A stretch of 64,000 nucleotides of DNA from JANSWY01 sp965243755 (GCA_965243755.1 CBDEVW010000002.1:372001-436000), one strand, 5' to 3'. Counted from the first letter of the stretch, positions 8,709-18,060 are shown. A program made the numbers and translations. The notes: generated by a model from the letters alone, not told the origin.

Positions 8709-10691
8709 ATGAAAAATTTATTAATTGTTGTCATAGCCTGCTGTTTGGCTACTACTATAACCATTGGTCAGGGGACATACCAATTGATGGACACGGATAG
8801 CTTGTTTGCTGCACTCAAATCGGAGAAAAATGATACCAGCCGGATTAACATATACCTTACACTCCACAATAAATTTCGACTATCAGATTTTTTAGTTGCC
8901 AAATCATACGCAGATACTGCCTACAATTTGTCTCATGAAATTGAATGGAAAAAAGGTATTGCTCAATCAGCTATGCAACTTGGCATTGCACATAGTTTAA
9001 CCGGGCAGGCCGATAAGGCAATTGAATTGTTAAATGAATCGATCAATTATGCCACCGAGATTCAGGACATGCAAAGTGTAGGCCGTTGTTACATGACACT
9101 TGGAAACATCCAATACGACAAGTCAAACTACGCTGAAGCACTTCCGCATTACCTCAATAGTTTTGAAACATTTGAATCCATAAAATACTATGCCGGTATG
9201 TCGGCGGCTCTTATTTGGGTAGGGATAATTTATCAGTTTGGGCAAAAGGATTATGATAAAGCAATCGAAACGTACAAGGAAGCGGATGAATATGCAATTC
9301 TCGGAAGCAGTGATCTCAATAGAAGCTATATCCTTTCCAACCTGGCTACCATTTATTATGAAACAGATCAATATGATTCTTCTATTGCCTATAATTTTAA
9401 AAGCATTGCAATAAAAACAAGGTTCAATGATACCCGCGGACTGTCAAATACTTATAGCAACCTGGCCAATTGCTATTTTGAATTAAAACAGTATCCTGAA
9501 GCCTTGGAATATTACGGTAAGGCTTTTGACATCAGAAAGGAAAACTCTGACAGCACAGGGATTGCCAACTCGCTTGTGAATTTGGGTAAAGTTGAATTTG
9601 AGTTAGATAACTTTAACAAATCTATACAGTACTACCAGGAAGGCTTGGCAATAGCTACCAGGATTGATCATAAGGAGGCTATTCAACAAGCTTATCAGTT
9701 ATTGAGTCAGGCCTACGAGAAGCAGGGGAATTATAAATTATCCCTGGATGCCTACAAAGCTTTTAAAACCATAAGTGACACAATTTTCAATATTGAAAGT
9801 GAAGAGATACTGTCTGAACTACGAACTAAGTTTGATACCGAAAAAAAGGAAGACCAGATCCTTATTCAACAGGCGCAACTGGCGCAACAGCAAAGCGCTA
9901 ATCAGCGTAACATCGCGGGTATAATTGCACTATCCATTGCGGCCATTTCACTTGTCATTGTGATCCTGCTCATAAGAAGCCGGGCTCGAAAAAAACAAAA
10001 ATTGCTGCTCCAGGAAGGCGAGCTGAAAATCAAGGAAGCACAGATGAATGCAACGATAAGTTCACAAGAGAAGGAACGGTCCAGAGTTGCAAAAGACCTT
10101 CATGACGGGTTTGGTCAAATGATTTCTGTTTTAAACCTCAATTTAAAAGCCTTATCCAAAGATGGTGGAAACCAACATGAAATTTTTGAAAACAGTGCGG
10201 GTGTGCTGGATGAAATGTACGCTGAATTAAAAAGTATTTGCTTTAACCTGATGCCGCAAACGCTAATCAAATTGGGCATTGGTCCGGCCCTTACTGAATT
10301 TGCAGATCGCATCAACAAGTCCGGAACAGTCCATGTAACTGTTGACCTGTTTCAAATGGATGACAGGTTGCCAGAATTGGTAGAAATATCCCTTTATAGA
10401 ATATCTCAGGAATGGATCAATAATATTTTAAAGTATTCGGATGCCAGGCAGGTCACTTTGCAACTTACCAGGGAGGAAAATGAGCTTACATTACTAATTG
10501 AAGATGATGGCATTGGATTTGACAGGTCCGTATTGATCAACGGAAAAGGAAACGGCTGGAGTAACATCAATTCTCGTGTGAATTTGATCAAAGGAGAAAT
10601 AGACCTTGATACCGTCCCTGGAAGAAAAGGAACCACGTTTATAGCAGAACTTACCCTGCAAGAACAATTGGAACAAACCACCAGCTCATGA
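8709..10691 (+). CDS. TPR-containing sensor histidine kinase (HisKA_3 type)
   Basis: The 660-residue protein starts with a signal peptide (to about residue 21, ending IGQ), has a periplasmic array of TPR motifs (about 60-390; for example AEALPHYLNSFE and YPEALEYYGKAFD), one transmembrane helix at about 400-422, a coiled linker, and a kinase core. H465 lies in SRVAKDLHDGFGQ, the H-box of the HisKA_3 (NarX/LuxR-partner) class. The HATPase domain has the N-box EWINNILKYS and G-box DDGIGFD and GKGNGWSNI. Such kinases usually phosphorylate NarL/FixJ response regulators; none is adjacent, the only one in the window being at 60378. It overlaps the following lipoprotein gene by 4 bases. Confidence 0.88.
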   Translation: MKNLLIVVIACCLATTITIGQGTYQLMDTDSLFAALKSEKNDTSRINIYLTLHNKFRLSDFLVAKSYADTAYNLSHEIEWKKGIAQSAMQLGIAHSLTGQADKAIELLNESINYATEIQDMQSVGRCYMTLGNIQYDKSNYAEALPHYLNSFETFESIKYYAGMSAALIWVGIIYQFGQKDYDKAIETYKEADEYAILGSSDLNRSYILSNLATIYYETDQYDSSIAYNFKSIAIKTRFNDTRGLSNTYSNLANCYFELKQYPEALEYYGKAFDIRKENSDSTGIANSLVNLGKVEFELDNFNKSIQYYQEGLAIATRIDHKEAIQQAYQLLSQAYEKQGNYKLSLDAYKAFKTISDTIFNIESEEILSELRTKFDTEKKEDQILIQQAQLAQQQSANQRNIAGIIALSIAAISLVIVILLIRSRARKKQKLLLQEGELKIKEAQMNATISSQEKERSRVAKDLHDGFGQMISVLNLNLKALSKDGGNQHEIFENSAGVLDEMYAELKSICFNLMPQTLIKLGIGPALTEFADRINKSGTVHVTVDLFQMDDRLPELVEISLYRISQEWINNILKYSDARQVTLQLTREENELTLLIEDDGIGFDRSVLINGKGNGWSNINSRVNLIKGEIDLDTVPGRKGTTFIAELTLQEQLEQTTSS

Positions 10692-11467
10692 GACAAGTTA
10701 ATTATTATCTGGCCGCCATTTCACTACTAGGAATCCTTTCATGTCAGGAGCCTGATCATAGTAAGGAAATTGAGAATGTGCAAATTGCCACATCTACCCT
10801 TCGATTTCAATGCCAGCGCATGTTCAGTGAAATGGAAAATAGTGTGGTGGAAAAAGGCAGCAGAGCATCCGATGTAGCTGTCTTGGAAACCGCAAAGGAG
10901 ATTCTGGGGAAGGTAGCCAATGCTGAATCGGATGATACCCAGCAGCTGATCAATGAACTGCAGGAATACCTTAAAAACGAGGCTGAGTTACTGGATGAAA
11001 TTAGCCCTCATTTGGACAGACTGAATTATTTTGCTAATCGTATTAAAGCCATCAATGAAGAAATGCCCGTGTCATTGGCAGCAGCCAACTGGGAGTTATC
11101 AAATGTTTTTATACAGGACGATTTGTTGCAGCATTATGCCGAAAAATTAGGAGCACAGGATCTTACGTTTTCCTCTGGTATCAATGCGGCAACAAACTTT
11201 AATGATGCATCAATTGGAAAACCAACAAGTGTTGTTTTACAAGGTACATTTCCTGGTTCCAAAATTTCTAATATCCATGTGATGGTTGACCAGGAAGAAG
11301 TGGAGGCGGAAGTAACTGAAATGAATGATATAGTTTTGGTAAACTTTACCCCCACCAAAAAAGGGAAATACAGTGTCAAGTTTGATTCTCACTTGTCGAC
11401 ATATGATACTACGGGTGTGTCTACATCTGCAATATCCATCAATGAACTAAGTGGGAAAGCCAATTAG
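10688..11467 (+). CDS. Hypothetical lipoprotein coupled to the TPR kinase
   Basis: A 259-residue protein with signal LAAISLLGILSC (lipobox Cys19). The middle is largely alpha-helical and charged, the C-terminal third (about 175-250) looks like a small beta-sandwich, with GKPTSVVLQGTFPGSKI and KKGKYSVKFD. I recognise no family; the helical-plus-beta layout is loosely reminiscent of GldM periplasmic regions, but I cannot support that name. Its ATG overlaps the kinase stop (ATGA), so it may be an accessory envelope component of the kinase's sensory input. The TAG stop shares bases with the TAA stop of the convergent thioredoxin gene. Confidence 0.65.
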   Translation: MRQVNYYLAAISLLGILSCQEPDHSKEIENVQIATSTLRFQCQRMFSEMENSVVEKGSRASDVAVLETAKEILGKVANAESDDTQQLINELQEYLKNEAELLDEISPHLDRLNYFANRIKAINEEMPVSLAAANWELSNVFIQDDLLQHYAEKLGAQDLTFSSGINAATNFNDASIGKPTSVVLQGTFPGSKISNIHVMVDQEEVEAEVTEMNDIVLVNFTPTKKGKYSVKFDSHLSTYDTTGVSTSAISINELSGKAN

Positions 11468-11760
11468 CTGTACTTTTCAATTACTTGTTTGAGTTCGTTA
11501 GACTGTTTTACTCCAGAAGCTCTCCACTTAACCTGCCCGTTCTTATAAAGCACCATTGTTGGTACACCACGTATATTTAGCTTCCTGGCAAGTTTCTGGT
11601 TTTTGTCAACATCGATTTTGATGATGTGGGCCTTATCTCCAATTTTGCTTTTAAGGTCCTCCAGAATTGGTCCCATCATTTTGCATGGACCACACCAGGT
11701 GGCATAAAAATCTACAAGCACCGGTTTGTTTTCGTTGATTAACTGGTGAAAATTTGACAT
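11464..11760 (-). CDS. trxA: Thioredoxin
   Basis: A 98-residue single-domain thioredoxin without a signal peptide. The redox motif WCGPCK is at residues 22-27, preceded by VLVDFYATW, and the cis-Pro loop is RGVPTMVLYKNG. Length and motif are those of classical cytoplasmic thioredoxin, which reduces protein disulfides with electrons from thioredoxin reductase. It lies 67 bases downstream of the channel gene on the same strand and converges on the lipoprotein gene with stops overlapping by 4 bases (TTAG at 11464-11467). Confidence 0.93.
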   Translation of the reverse strand: MSNFHQLINENKPVLVDFYATWCGPCKMMGPILEDLKSKIGDKAHIIKIDVDKNQKLARKLNIRGVPTMVLYKNGQVKWRASGVKQSNELKQVIEKYS

Positions 11761-11827
11761 AAAATACTTTTTACCAGCGGTTGATCAGAAACCATACCAT
11801 ACTGAAAACCAGGACATAATGGCAGTG

Positions 11828-12595
11828 TTACCCCCCTTTTTGGTTTCTTGAAATATCATCCAGTTTCTCCAAAACCTGATCCAGTTTGTTTTCCAGGTCG
11901 TTTACCCTTTCTGACATTTTTTCCAGCCGGTCCTGGATGTCTTCATCCTCAATGAAAAAATCTGTGATGGTACCAATCATGGTGGAGAACATGATCATTC
12001 CCAATAATATGAGCACCACCGACAACATTTTTCCTTCCACAGTAACAGGTGGTATGTCCTGTAGAAAACCAACTGTAATGGTGGTGTAGGTAGTCCACCA
12101 GAGAGAATCCGACAGGCTATGGATATGGGGGTTTAATTTGTGTTCCAGTTCGTAAAAACTAAGGGTGAACAGCAGGATCACCACCCCATTGAACAGCATC
12201 AGGTTTCTAAGCGTGGAAAAAGAGTTCTTGTTATTAAAGAAAAGGAAAATAAATCTGGCAGACCTGACTACTCGTAATATTCGAAATATTTTTACGAGCC
12301 TTCCTGCCCGCAATGCGCCAACCATTGGTATGGAAGACACAAAATCAATCCAGTTGGCTTGTATAAATTTCCATTTGTTTTCCGCGTAATATAGTCCCCA
12401 GAAAAAATCCGCAAGAAAGATCATGCAGATGATGAAATCAATAATATCTCTGGCGAGAATAACTGTGGGAGTATAATCAATAATAGTACTGACATACAAC
12501 TCCACTACAACATATGCAGACAAGATCAGCATGAATACTTCAAACTGTCTTCTGGTGATATTTCTATAGGCCCATGAATCTAATATCAGTCGCAT
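11828..12595 (-). CDS. Voltage-gated-type ion channel (6TM) with atypical selectivity filter
   Basis: The 255-residue protein shows six helices and the Kv plan. S4 (about 94-116) has a basic residue at every third position: R96, R99, K102, R105, R108, R111, R114. The pore helix SDSLWWTTYTTI aligns with the K-channel SxWW motif, but the filter reads TVGFLQDIPPVT (174-185) instead of TVGYGD-x-x-PVT: the second filter glycine is lost and one residue appears inserted. S6 follows, then an acidic coiled coil (215-250) likely to promote tetramer assembly. It is a cation channel of the voltage-gated superfamily, but K+ selectivity should not be assumed. Confidence 0.82.
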   Translation of the reverse strand: MRLILDSWAYRNITRRQFEVFMLILSAYVVVELYVSTIIDYTPTVILARDIIDFIICMIFLADFFWGLYYAENKWKFIQANWIDFVSSIPMVGALRAGRLVKIFRILRVVRSARFIFLFFNNKNSFSTLRNLMLFNGVVILLFTLSFYELEHKLNPHIHSLSDSLWWTTYTTITVGFLQDIPPVTVEGKMLSVVLILLGMIMFSTMIGTITDFFIEDEDIQDRLEKMSERVNDLENKLDQVLEKLDDISRNQKGG

Positions 12596-12717
12596 ACTTC
12601 CAGGTGTTTTCTTCTCGATTGATAAAATTAAGGAATACTTAGGCTTGATGAATTAAGCAAATGTTAAGTATTTACCAGAAGGTGAAATTATCAATTAATT
12701 CAGAGCAATAAAAATTC

Positions 12718-13026
12718 TTAATTTATGGATTTCCTGATTTTGATGAAATAGTAAATTGGAGAGTAGCTGAAGTTTAAAATGAGTAGCAAAACAAAATGAA
12801 TTGCTTTTTTTCCATTTTTCCACTCGAAAACAAGGCTATAACCCCAAAGTATAAAAATAGCAGCATAAATAATGGAATAGACACCAGTCATTAGATATGG
12901 GTAATTGTTGTCAATGAGAAAGTCTGTGGTGCTCTCCCAGTCAATGATCATTGCAATGCCTGTGATGATCTTAAAAAGCAACCAGGTAATATTAAGCAAA
13001 ACACATAGTAGTATGAATTTCTTCAT
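12718..13026 (-). CDS. Hypothetical small membrane protein
   Basis: From ATG 13026 the product has 102 residues (MKKFILLCVLLNITWLLFKI start) and about three hydrophobic helices, ending in a short basic tail. A GTG 33 bases further upstream is also in frame but would overlap the DUF1801 gene; the ATG gives a cleaner start. No family recognised. It follows the DUF1801 gene on the same strand with a 23-base gap. Confidence 0.55.
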   Translation of the reverse strand: MKKFILLCVLLNITWLLFKIITGIAMIIDWESTTDFLIDNNYPYLMTGVYSIIYAAIFILWGYSLVFEWKNGKKAIHFVLLLILNFSYSPIYYFIKIRKSIN

Positions 13027-13049
13027 TAGTATCTCAATGGGAAGTTTTA

Positions 13050-13412
13050 TTAGCGACACAAAGTTATCGCCTCATTGATCAATTCCGTAATTATTTTCAA
13101 AGGAACGTCTTCACCAGGATCAACCATAAACACCTTCATTCTTGATCTGGACCCTTGTACGAGAAGAGGGTGGTTGATAAGTTTGCCCTCAACAAAGAGA
13201 ATGTATGGATGACTGGTTTTTTTATCGACCCATAAGTAGCAGAAGTGTTTTTTCTTCCAGCAAAAACAGGGCATGCCATATTTTTTGGTTTCAGTGATGT
13301 TGGAATCCTGCGCAAGTATGATCTCCCTCAAGGCCAGTAAGCACCCTTTATTAGGTTCCTCGATTTGGTCATAAAAATCGTCCTGCGCTTTGAGCATTGC
13401 ACAATTTAGCAT
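13050..13412 (-). CDS. DUF1801 (YdhG-like) domain protein
   Basis: A 120-residue soluble protein with the layout of DUF1801/YdhG-like domains: an N-terminal helix carrying LLALREIIL, the turn ETKKYGMPCFCWKKKHFCYLW, a central FVEGKLINHP and a C-terminal helix. The family is related to the frataxin-like/YdhG fold of unknown function. Alternative start ATG 13397 (MLKAQDD) is equally plausible. No operon partner hints at a role. Confidence 0.68.
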   Translation of the reverse strand: MLNCAMLKAQDDFYDQIEEPNKGCLLALREIILAQDSNITETKKYGMPCFCWKKKHFCYLWVDKKTSHPYILFVEGKLINHPLLVQGSRSRMKVFMVDPGEDVPLKIITELINEAITLCR

Positions 13413-13459
13413 GCCTCAGGATTCAATTCAAGCGATGAGGATAGTTAATGTTGATTAGG

Positions 13460-14716
13460 TTATCTAAATAATTCCAATGGAAAACTAACATTGAAAGCTG
13501 TACCAAGACCTGGTTCCGAATCAATGGAAATTGTACCACCATTGTTGTCAACTAATTCATGTACGATCGCCAGCCCGATTCCAGAACTTGATTCCCTGGC
13601 CATTTGATCAAACATAGTGTACAATTCAAACGCAGATTCCTGCTGTGACCTGGTCATGCCAATGCCATTGTCTCTGAAACTCAGTGTGCCATTTGACCCA
13701 TTTTCTACATAGGAAATTTCAAGCCAGCCTTCTGCTTTGTCATTGTATTTGATGGCATTGGATACAAGGTTTTGCATGATCTGTCTCAGCACAATTGGAG
13801 AGATATGAGCTCCTGGTAAATTTTGTGTTCTGATCGTAAAGTTGTCAGGAATAGTGATCAGGCTTTTTATTTCATCAATCAGTGTTTGCGTCTCAACCCA
13901 CTCTGGCATCTGCTGTCTTGTTTCACTAAAGTATTGCGTTATGCCATTTACCAACCTGAGGGATGAGTCGGCTTTATCGTTGAGTAACAGCAGTAGCTCA
14001 TTGGTTTTTTCCTTCGACAGGTTTCCAGAATTAATCAATTCCAACACATTACCAATGGTACCGAGTGGTGATTTAAGATCATGTGCCAGCAGGTGATTGA
14101 ATTTTCTTAGTTTTTCTACAGCTTTTTCTTTCCTTAACCTCGCATTGTTCGTTTTTCTCAGTTGGCCATTTAGTTGGCCAGTGAACAGGTAGAACATGTA
14201 TATAGAAGTGATCATGGTGAAGTACAAATTGATGGTACCCACTGTGCCTGCAACCTCTTGATTAATATCCACCAGTGGGGTCAAATCTTTCAGCCACAAT
14301 TCAATCACTAATAGCACGGGAATACCAGCAAAAACAAAAATCCATTTTTTGTTTCCTATCTCCTGATCAAACATAATCAGGGACATCCCAACACCAGGAA
14401 TCAGGAAAAGATGAGTGTTGATCGTATAACCGAAAATTGGTGTAAGGGCTACAATGATCAGGTAGGAACAAGAAAGAAAAATAATTTTAGATAACAACTC
14501 CTTCCCTACTTTGAGTAATAGAAATGTTGAGCTAAACAATAAGAACAGCCCTATTAGAAAGAGATTGATGTATCCCGGAAATTCAAACAGGAGACTAAGC
14601 GCGAGTTGAATAAGGATAATTACTAATGTAAACTCAATGATTTTTCTAAGAATGAAAGGCCCATTGTAACTGGTGCCAGAGATGCTTCGAAGAACTAGTG
14701 TACCGGTTTTTCCCAT
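13460..14716 (-). CDS. Membrane sensor histidine kinase (HisKA type)
   Basis: The 418-residue protein has about six transmembrane helices in residues 22-180, a short coiled linker and a kinase core. H212 is in NHLLAHDLKSPLG, a HisKA H-box; the HATPase domain has N-box QNLVSNAIKYND, G1 FRDNGIGM and G2 SSGIGLAIVHELV, all intact. No periplasmic domain or PAS is evident, so the membrane bundle itself probably senses. There is no adjacent response regulator, making it an orphan. Monocistronic. Confidence 0.88.
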   Translation of the reverse strand: MGKTGTLVLRSISGTSYNGPFILRKIIEFTLVIILIQLALSLLFEFPGYINLFLIGLFLLFSSTFLLLKVGKELLSKIIFLSCSYLIIVALTPIFGYTINTHLFLIPGVGMSLIMFDQEIGNKKWIFVFAGIPVLLVIELWLKDLTPLVDINQEVAGTVGTINLYFTMITSIYMFYLFTGQLNGQLRKTNNARLRKEKAVEKLRKFNHLLAHDLKSPLGTIGNVLELINSGNLSKEKTNELLLLLNDKADSSLRLVNGITQYFSETRQQMPEWVETQTLIDEIKSLITIPDNFTIRTQNLPGAHISPIVLRQIMQNLVSNAIKYNDKAEGWLEISYVENGSNGTLSFRDNGIGMTRSQQESAFELYTMFDQMARESSSGIGLAIVHELVDNNGGTISIDSEPGLGTAFNVSFPLELFR

Positions 14717-14767
14717 TTGTTTGTTATTCCATGTAATCCGGTTGATCTGGATTTTGTATTCCCGAGT

Positions 14768-14953
14768 TTAAGAGGCAAGTTGTTTTTGAGATTGTTCCTT
14801 CGAGGTTTTGCTGGCTATATGTTGGTGCCTGGATGACTGTCTGCTGTTACCGGCGTTAATCCTTACAATAACACTTCTGACAATCTGTATTAATTGAAAG
14901 AAGGCTATTGCAAGAATTACTAACCAAACTAACCATTCATTTTCATGAACCAT
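14768..14953 (-). CDS. Hypothetical small single-pass membrane protein
   Basis: From ATG 14953 this encodes 61 residues: a short acidic head (MVHENEW), one transmembrane helix LVWLVILAIAFFQLIQIV, and a basic Ser/Gln/Lys-rich tail. It lies 51 bases upstream of the histidine kinase on the same strand. Hydrophobic helix plus basic tail supports translation as a small inner-membrane protein, but there is no family assignment. Confidence 0.45.
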   Translation of the reverse strand: MVHENEWLVWLVILAIAFFQLIQIVRSVIVRINAGNSRQSSRHQHIASKTSKEQSQKQLAS

Positions 14954-15136
14954 GTCAAAACCCAAATTCAGTTATTTAAAGTGAAGCCCTTTGTTGAGGT
15001 TAGCTCAACTTTGTGCAAATAACTACAATACGAATTTAGGCCATGTTGAATACACCAATTGAAGAAATTCGTCGGGTAAAGGGATTATCCTGATGAAGTA
15101 TTAATATTACTGGTTAAGACATTTTTTGAAGCAGTC

Positions 15137-15559
15137 TTAAGTAAACACAGTATCCAACTCCAGGTATTTTACTTTGATAAACCCTAAACTGAAAGCTGCC
15201 GCAGAGGCACTGAAAACGGAGTAATCCAGAGGGCCTTTTATACCTCCGGTGATCGCCATCGATAACCCAAACAGCAGGAGTAAATACCCACTAATTTGTG
15301 CGGATAGTTCAGTTTTTACCCCAATGATGAGGGCGAAAGCCAGTACCACCTCCGCAACGGTTGCAACTATCCCCACGACAGGGACCAAAGACTGTGGAAA
15401 CCAGGGATTTAAAACTGCTGTATAACTTATAAATGCGTCCCAGTTTCCCCAGGAAGATATTTCCTGCGGCCACAAACCAAAGCGATCAGCCACCGCAGAA
15501 AGAAAAGCTGAAGCAAGAGCTATTCTGAGAAAGGTTTTTAAAACTTTGATGTTCATCAT
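15137..15559 (-). CDS. DoxX-like membrane protein
   Basis: A 140-residue protein with four hydrophobic helices. The first helix FLRIALASAFLSAVADRFGLW followed by a long loop, and the second containing VVGIVATVAEVVLAFALIIGV, fit the DoxX family (TQO small subunit-like four-helix proteins). The function is usually undefined; several are linked to redox stress. It lies last in the minus-strand series, 51 bases after the AhpD-like gene, next to which a Crp/Fnr regulator is encoded. Confidence 0.72.
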   Translation of the reverse strand: MMNIKVLKTFLRIALASAFLSAVADRFGLWPQEISSWGNWDAFISYTAVLNPWFPQSLVPVVGIVATVAEVVLAFALIIGVKTELSAQISGYLLLLFGLSMAITGGIKGPLDYSVFSASAAAFSLGFIKVKYLELDTVFT

Positions 15560-15610
15560 GCAATATGGAATTTGAATAACATTTTGTGAATTTGCAGACT
15601 TCCCCTAAGA

Positions 15611-16081
15611 TTAATCCTGAGACTGGTAAGGTGTTAGCTGAGTAGCCCGACCTATCCTGTTCCAGGCATTGATGCAGGTAATGGCCATTATAATGTCTGC
15701 AACCTTTTCTGAACCAAACATTTCTATGCCCTCATTATATGTCTCAGAGGATAACCCCCGATTAGAAATATTGGTGATTTCATCCGTCATTTTAAGCATT
15801 GTTTGCTCTTCTTCTGTGAAGAAAGGAGAGTCTTCCCAGGCATTTAGCGCATGGATCCGGTATTGTTTTTCTCCCAATTCAATCGCCTCTTTAATGTGTG
15901 ACTGAATGCAATACGCGCATCCATTGATTTGGGAAGACCTGATGTAAATGATCAATAGCTCTTTGTTGCTGAGCCTACTTTGCCTTAGCTTTTTGTCAAG
16001 GTCGAGCAAGGGCCGATAGTATTCGGGTTGCACTTCATAGATGTCGATACGGTCTACCGCATTGATTTTTTCAGTATTCAT
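15611..16081 (-). CDS. Carboxymuconolactone decarboxylase / AhpD-like protein
   Basis: The 156-residue protein has the AhpD-type active-site motif CAYCIQSH (C55-x-x-C58-x-x-x-H62), preceded by LLIIYIRSSQING and followed by a helical bundle. The CxxC...H arrangement gives peroxidase or disulfide reductase activity in AhpD, which serves AhpC; other members are of unknown function. It sits 81 bases downstream of the Crp/Fnr-type regulator gene and before DoxX, a context common for CMD proteins controlled by a neighbouring regulator. Confidence 0.85.
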   Translation of the reverse strand: MNTEKINAVDRIDIYEVQPEYYRPLLDLDKKLRQSRLSNKELLIIYIRSSQINGCAYCIQSHIKEAIELGEKQYRIHALNAWEDSPFFTEEEQTMLKMTDEITNISNRGLSSETYNEGIEMFGSEKVADIIMAITCINAWNRIGRATQLTPYQSQD

Positions 16082-16162
16082 TTGATCTTTTTTTAAGAAT
16101 TCTACTGAAGCAAATCTATCGGTGAGATAGGACCAAAAAATTAATCTGGATTAAGAAATCAA

Positions 16163-16735
16163 CTATCTTTTTTTCCCTCTGATCTTGCTAACGAACTCAG
16201 GAGTTAACCCCAGGTAAGATGCAATCATATATTGTGGTACTCGTTGTGCAAATTCAGGGTTAGCGGTCAAAAAGATATCTAATAATTCCTCGCCGGAAGA
16301 TGAAAACATAAACTCCATTCTCTTTTGTATGGCGATGTAAGTTTTCTCAATGATCTTTCGAAATAGCTGATCAAGGGCTGGGATTTCTTTAGATACTCTT
16401 TCGAACACTAATTCTGGTAGTTCCAAAACTTCTGTGTCCTCTGTGGTTTGCAAAAACAATCTGGAGGGTTTCTCATTGACCAGGCTGTCGTAATCGGAGA
16501 TCCACCAATTATCTATGGCAAAATGGACTATTTGTTCATTTCCCTTGTGGTCGATATAATATTGTCTCACACAGCCTTTTACAATGAAGTACCTGGCCCT
16601 GCAGATTTCCCCTGCTCTAAGGATATATTCCTTTTTTTTGAAATGTTTTGGCCTTAGATAACTTTCAAATGTAAGTAAGTCATCCTCCGTAAGTTCAATA
16701 TACCGGCTGACGTAATCACGAAGATTTTGGTTCAT
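16163..16735 (-). CDS. Crp/Fnr family transcriptional regulator
   Basis: The 190-residue protein has an N-terminal cyclic-nucleotide-binding-like beta barrel (about 20-120, with EYILRAGEICRARYFIVKGCVRQYYID) and a C-terminal helix-turn-helix (about 150-187, with VPQYMIASYLGLTPEFVSKIR). The canonical cAMP-binding Arg-Ser phosphate loop is not evident, as is usual in this Bacteroidota subgroup, so an effector may not be cAMP. Its ATG overlaps the last base of the VWA gene stop (TAATG), and AhpD-like and DoxX genes follow; these are the likely targets. Confidence 0.85.
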   Translation of the reverse strand: MNQNLRDYVSRYIELTEDDLLTFESYLRPKHFKKKEYILRAGEICRARYFIVKGCVRQYYIDHKGNEQIVHFAIDNWWISDYDSLVNEKPSRLFLQTTEDTEVLELPELVFERVSKEIPALDQLFRKIIEKTYIAIQKRMEFMFSSSGEELLDIFLTANPEFAQRVPQYMIASYLGLTPEFVSKIRGKKR

Positions 16736-18060
16736 TACCCTTCAGTGCTTTTGGCATTCATGGACCTTACGGCTCGTTCAATACCTGCTGGTGTCAACGG
16801 AAACATGGGAACGATTTCTTTCATTACCTGGATCGTGTAAGTATGTGGCCAGTATTTGAGAGGCTCAGGGTTTAACCACACTGATTTTTTAAATTTTTGA
16901 ACGATTGATTTGATACTCTGAATACTACCGGCGGTCAACTCATAAGGCGCCATTGCTGAATCTCCTATAAAAAAAACCCGGTAAGATTGATGGTGCAGGA
17001 GTAATTTTTCTACAGGAATTGATTTGGTTCTTCTTTCATCAACATAAATCCGGTCATATATTGTATTATGGAAATAGTATACCTCCAGGTCATGGGCAAA
17101 CCGGGTTTTCATTTTCCTGAATAGCTTTTGAACAGTCCTGATGTATGGCGCCATGGAATAACCCCCATTATCGATCAAAACCATCACTTTTAATTCTTCT
17201 ATTTTATCATTGGTAAGTTCGGGAATGAATAACCCCCCTCTTTTCAAACCGGATTTAATGGTTTGAGGAACATCTAACCTTTCCCAGGCGCTCTCTTCAA
17301 TTACTCCTTTAATTGAAGCCAATGCGGCATCTACATTGTTGTCGTTGAGCAACGCATCTCTGTCTATTGGGAAATAGTTTGTGTCTCCCATCACTCTTCT
17401 GGCCATTTTTCCACCTCCCTGACCACCTACCCGAATTCCATTTTTCGCCGCTCCACCATGGCCATACGGTGAAATTCCTCCCGTACCTATCCAATGACTT
17501 CCTCCGCTATGTTTGCTGTTTTGCTGTTCCCTAACCTTTTCCATTCTTTCCAGAAGTTCCTCCAGACTCAAATCAGAATAGTCTGCCATTTTATCCAGTA
17601 CCCTCTCAGAATGGTCCAGGTCATCATCCATCGGATCTTTGTCGGCCAGGTCAGGGTTGTCTTTGTCCCAGATTTCCTTTCCATTGATCACTTCTTTTAT
17701 ATCATAACTGGTAAGATGAACCTGGTCCAGAAAAATATTTACCAACTCTTCATCGGTTAAATCCCGATCTGGTTCATCCAGAAATTGAGTTTTCCATCGG
17801 GCAAAAGTCTCTGAGCGTAAAATAGCATCCTCCAGAGTTTGCCCCGGCTGAACTGGTACATGCAGAAAATATTCATAGTAAGCTTTCGTAAATGGACCTA
17901 TATCTGATGGTTCCTTTACAATTATCCCTTTCAATACATCGTGCAGGTCGCCGAGTGTCTTTATTAGTCCCTTTTGCATGGCTTTACGAAGCAACAGCAA
18001 CGTTCGAGCGTCGGCTTTTAAGCCATGGTCACGAAATTTATGTGGTAACGAACTCAGCAT
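16735..18060 (-). CDS. VWA domain protein, CoxE/MoxR-partner type
   Basis: The 441-residue protein has an N-terminal helical region (about 1-150, with a DLHDVLKGIIV segment), a Gly-rich linker (about 185-220) and a von Willebrand factor A domain (about 285-440). The MIDAS region reads VLIDNGGYSMAPY, that is D-N-G-G-Y-S where DxSxS is expected, so the metal site is either atypical or absent. It follows the MoxR ATPase gene by 10 bases; MoxR/VWA pairs act as ATP-driven maturation or metal-insertion machines for partner enzymes. The partner here is not visible. Confidence 0.82.
   Translation of the reverse strand: MLSSLPHKFRDHGLKADARTLLLLRKAMQKGLIKTLGDLHDVLKGIIVKEPSDIGPFTKAYYEYFLHVPVQPGQTLEDAILRSETFARWKTQFLDEPDRDLTDEELVNIFLDQVHLTSYDIKEVINGKEIWDKDNPDLADKDPMDDDLDHSERVLDKMADYSDLSLEELLERMEKVREQQNSKHSGGSHWIGTGGISPYGHGGAAKNGIRVGGQGGGKMARRVMGDTNYFPIDRDALLNDNNVDAALASIKGVIEESAWERLDVPQTIKSGLKRGGLFIPELTNDKIEELKVMVLIDNGGYSMAPYIRTVQKLFRKMKTRFAHDLEVYYFHNTIYDRIYVDERRTKSIPVEKLLLHHQSYRVFFIGDSAMAPYELTAGSIQSIKSIVQKFKKSVWLNPEPLKYWPHTYTIQVMKEIVPMFPLTPAGIERAVRSMNAKSTEG

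Noticed and set aside
10688..11467. Possible GldM-like gliding/T9SS component
   Set aside because: Only a loose resemblance in layout; length, lipobox and lack of other gld genes argue against it.
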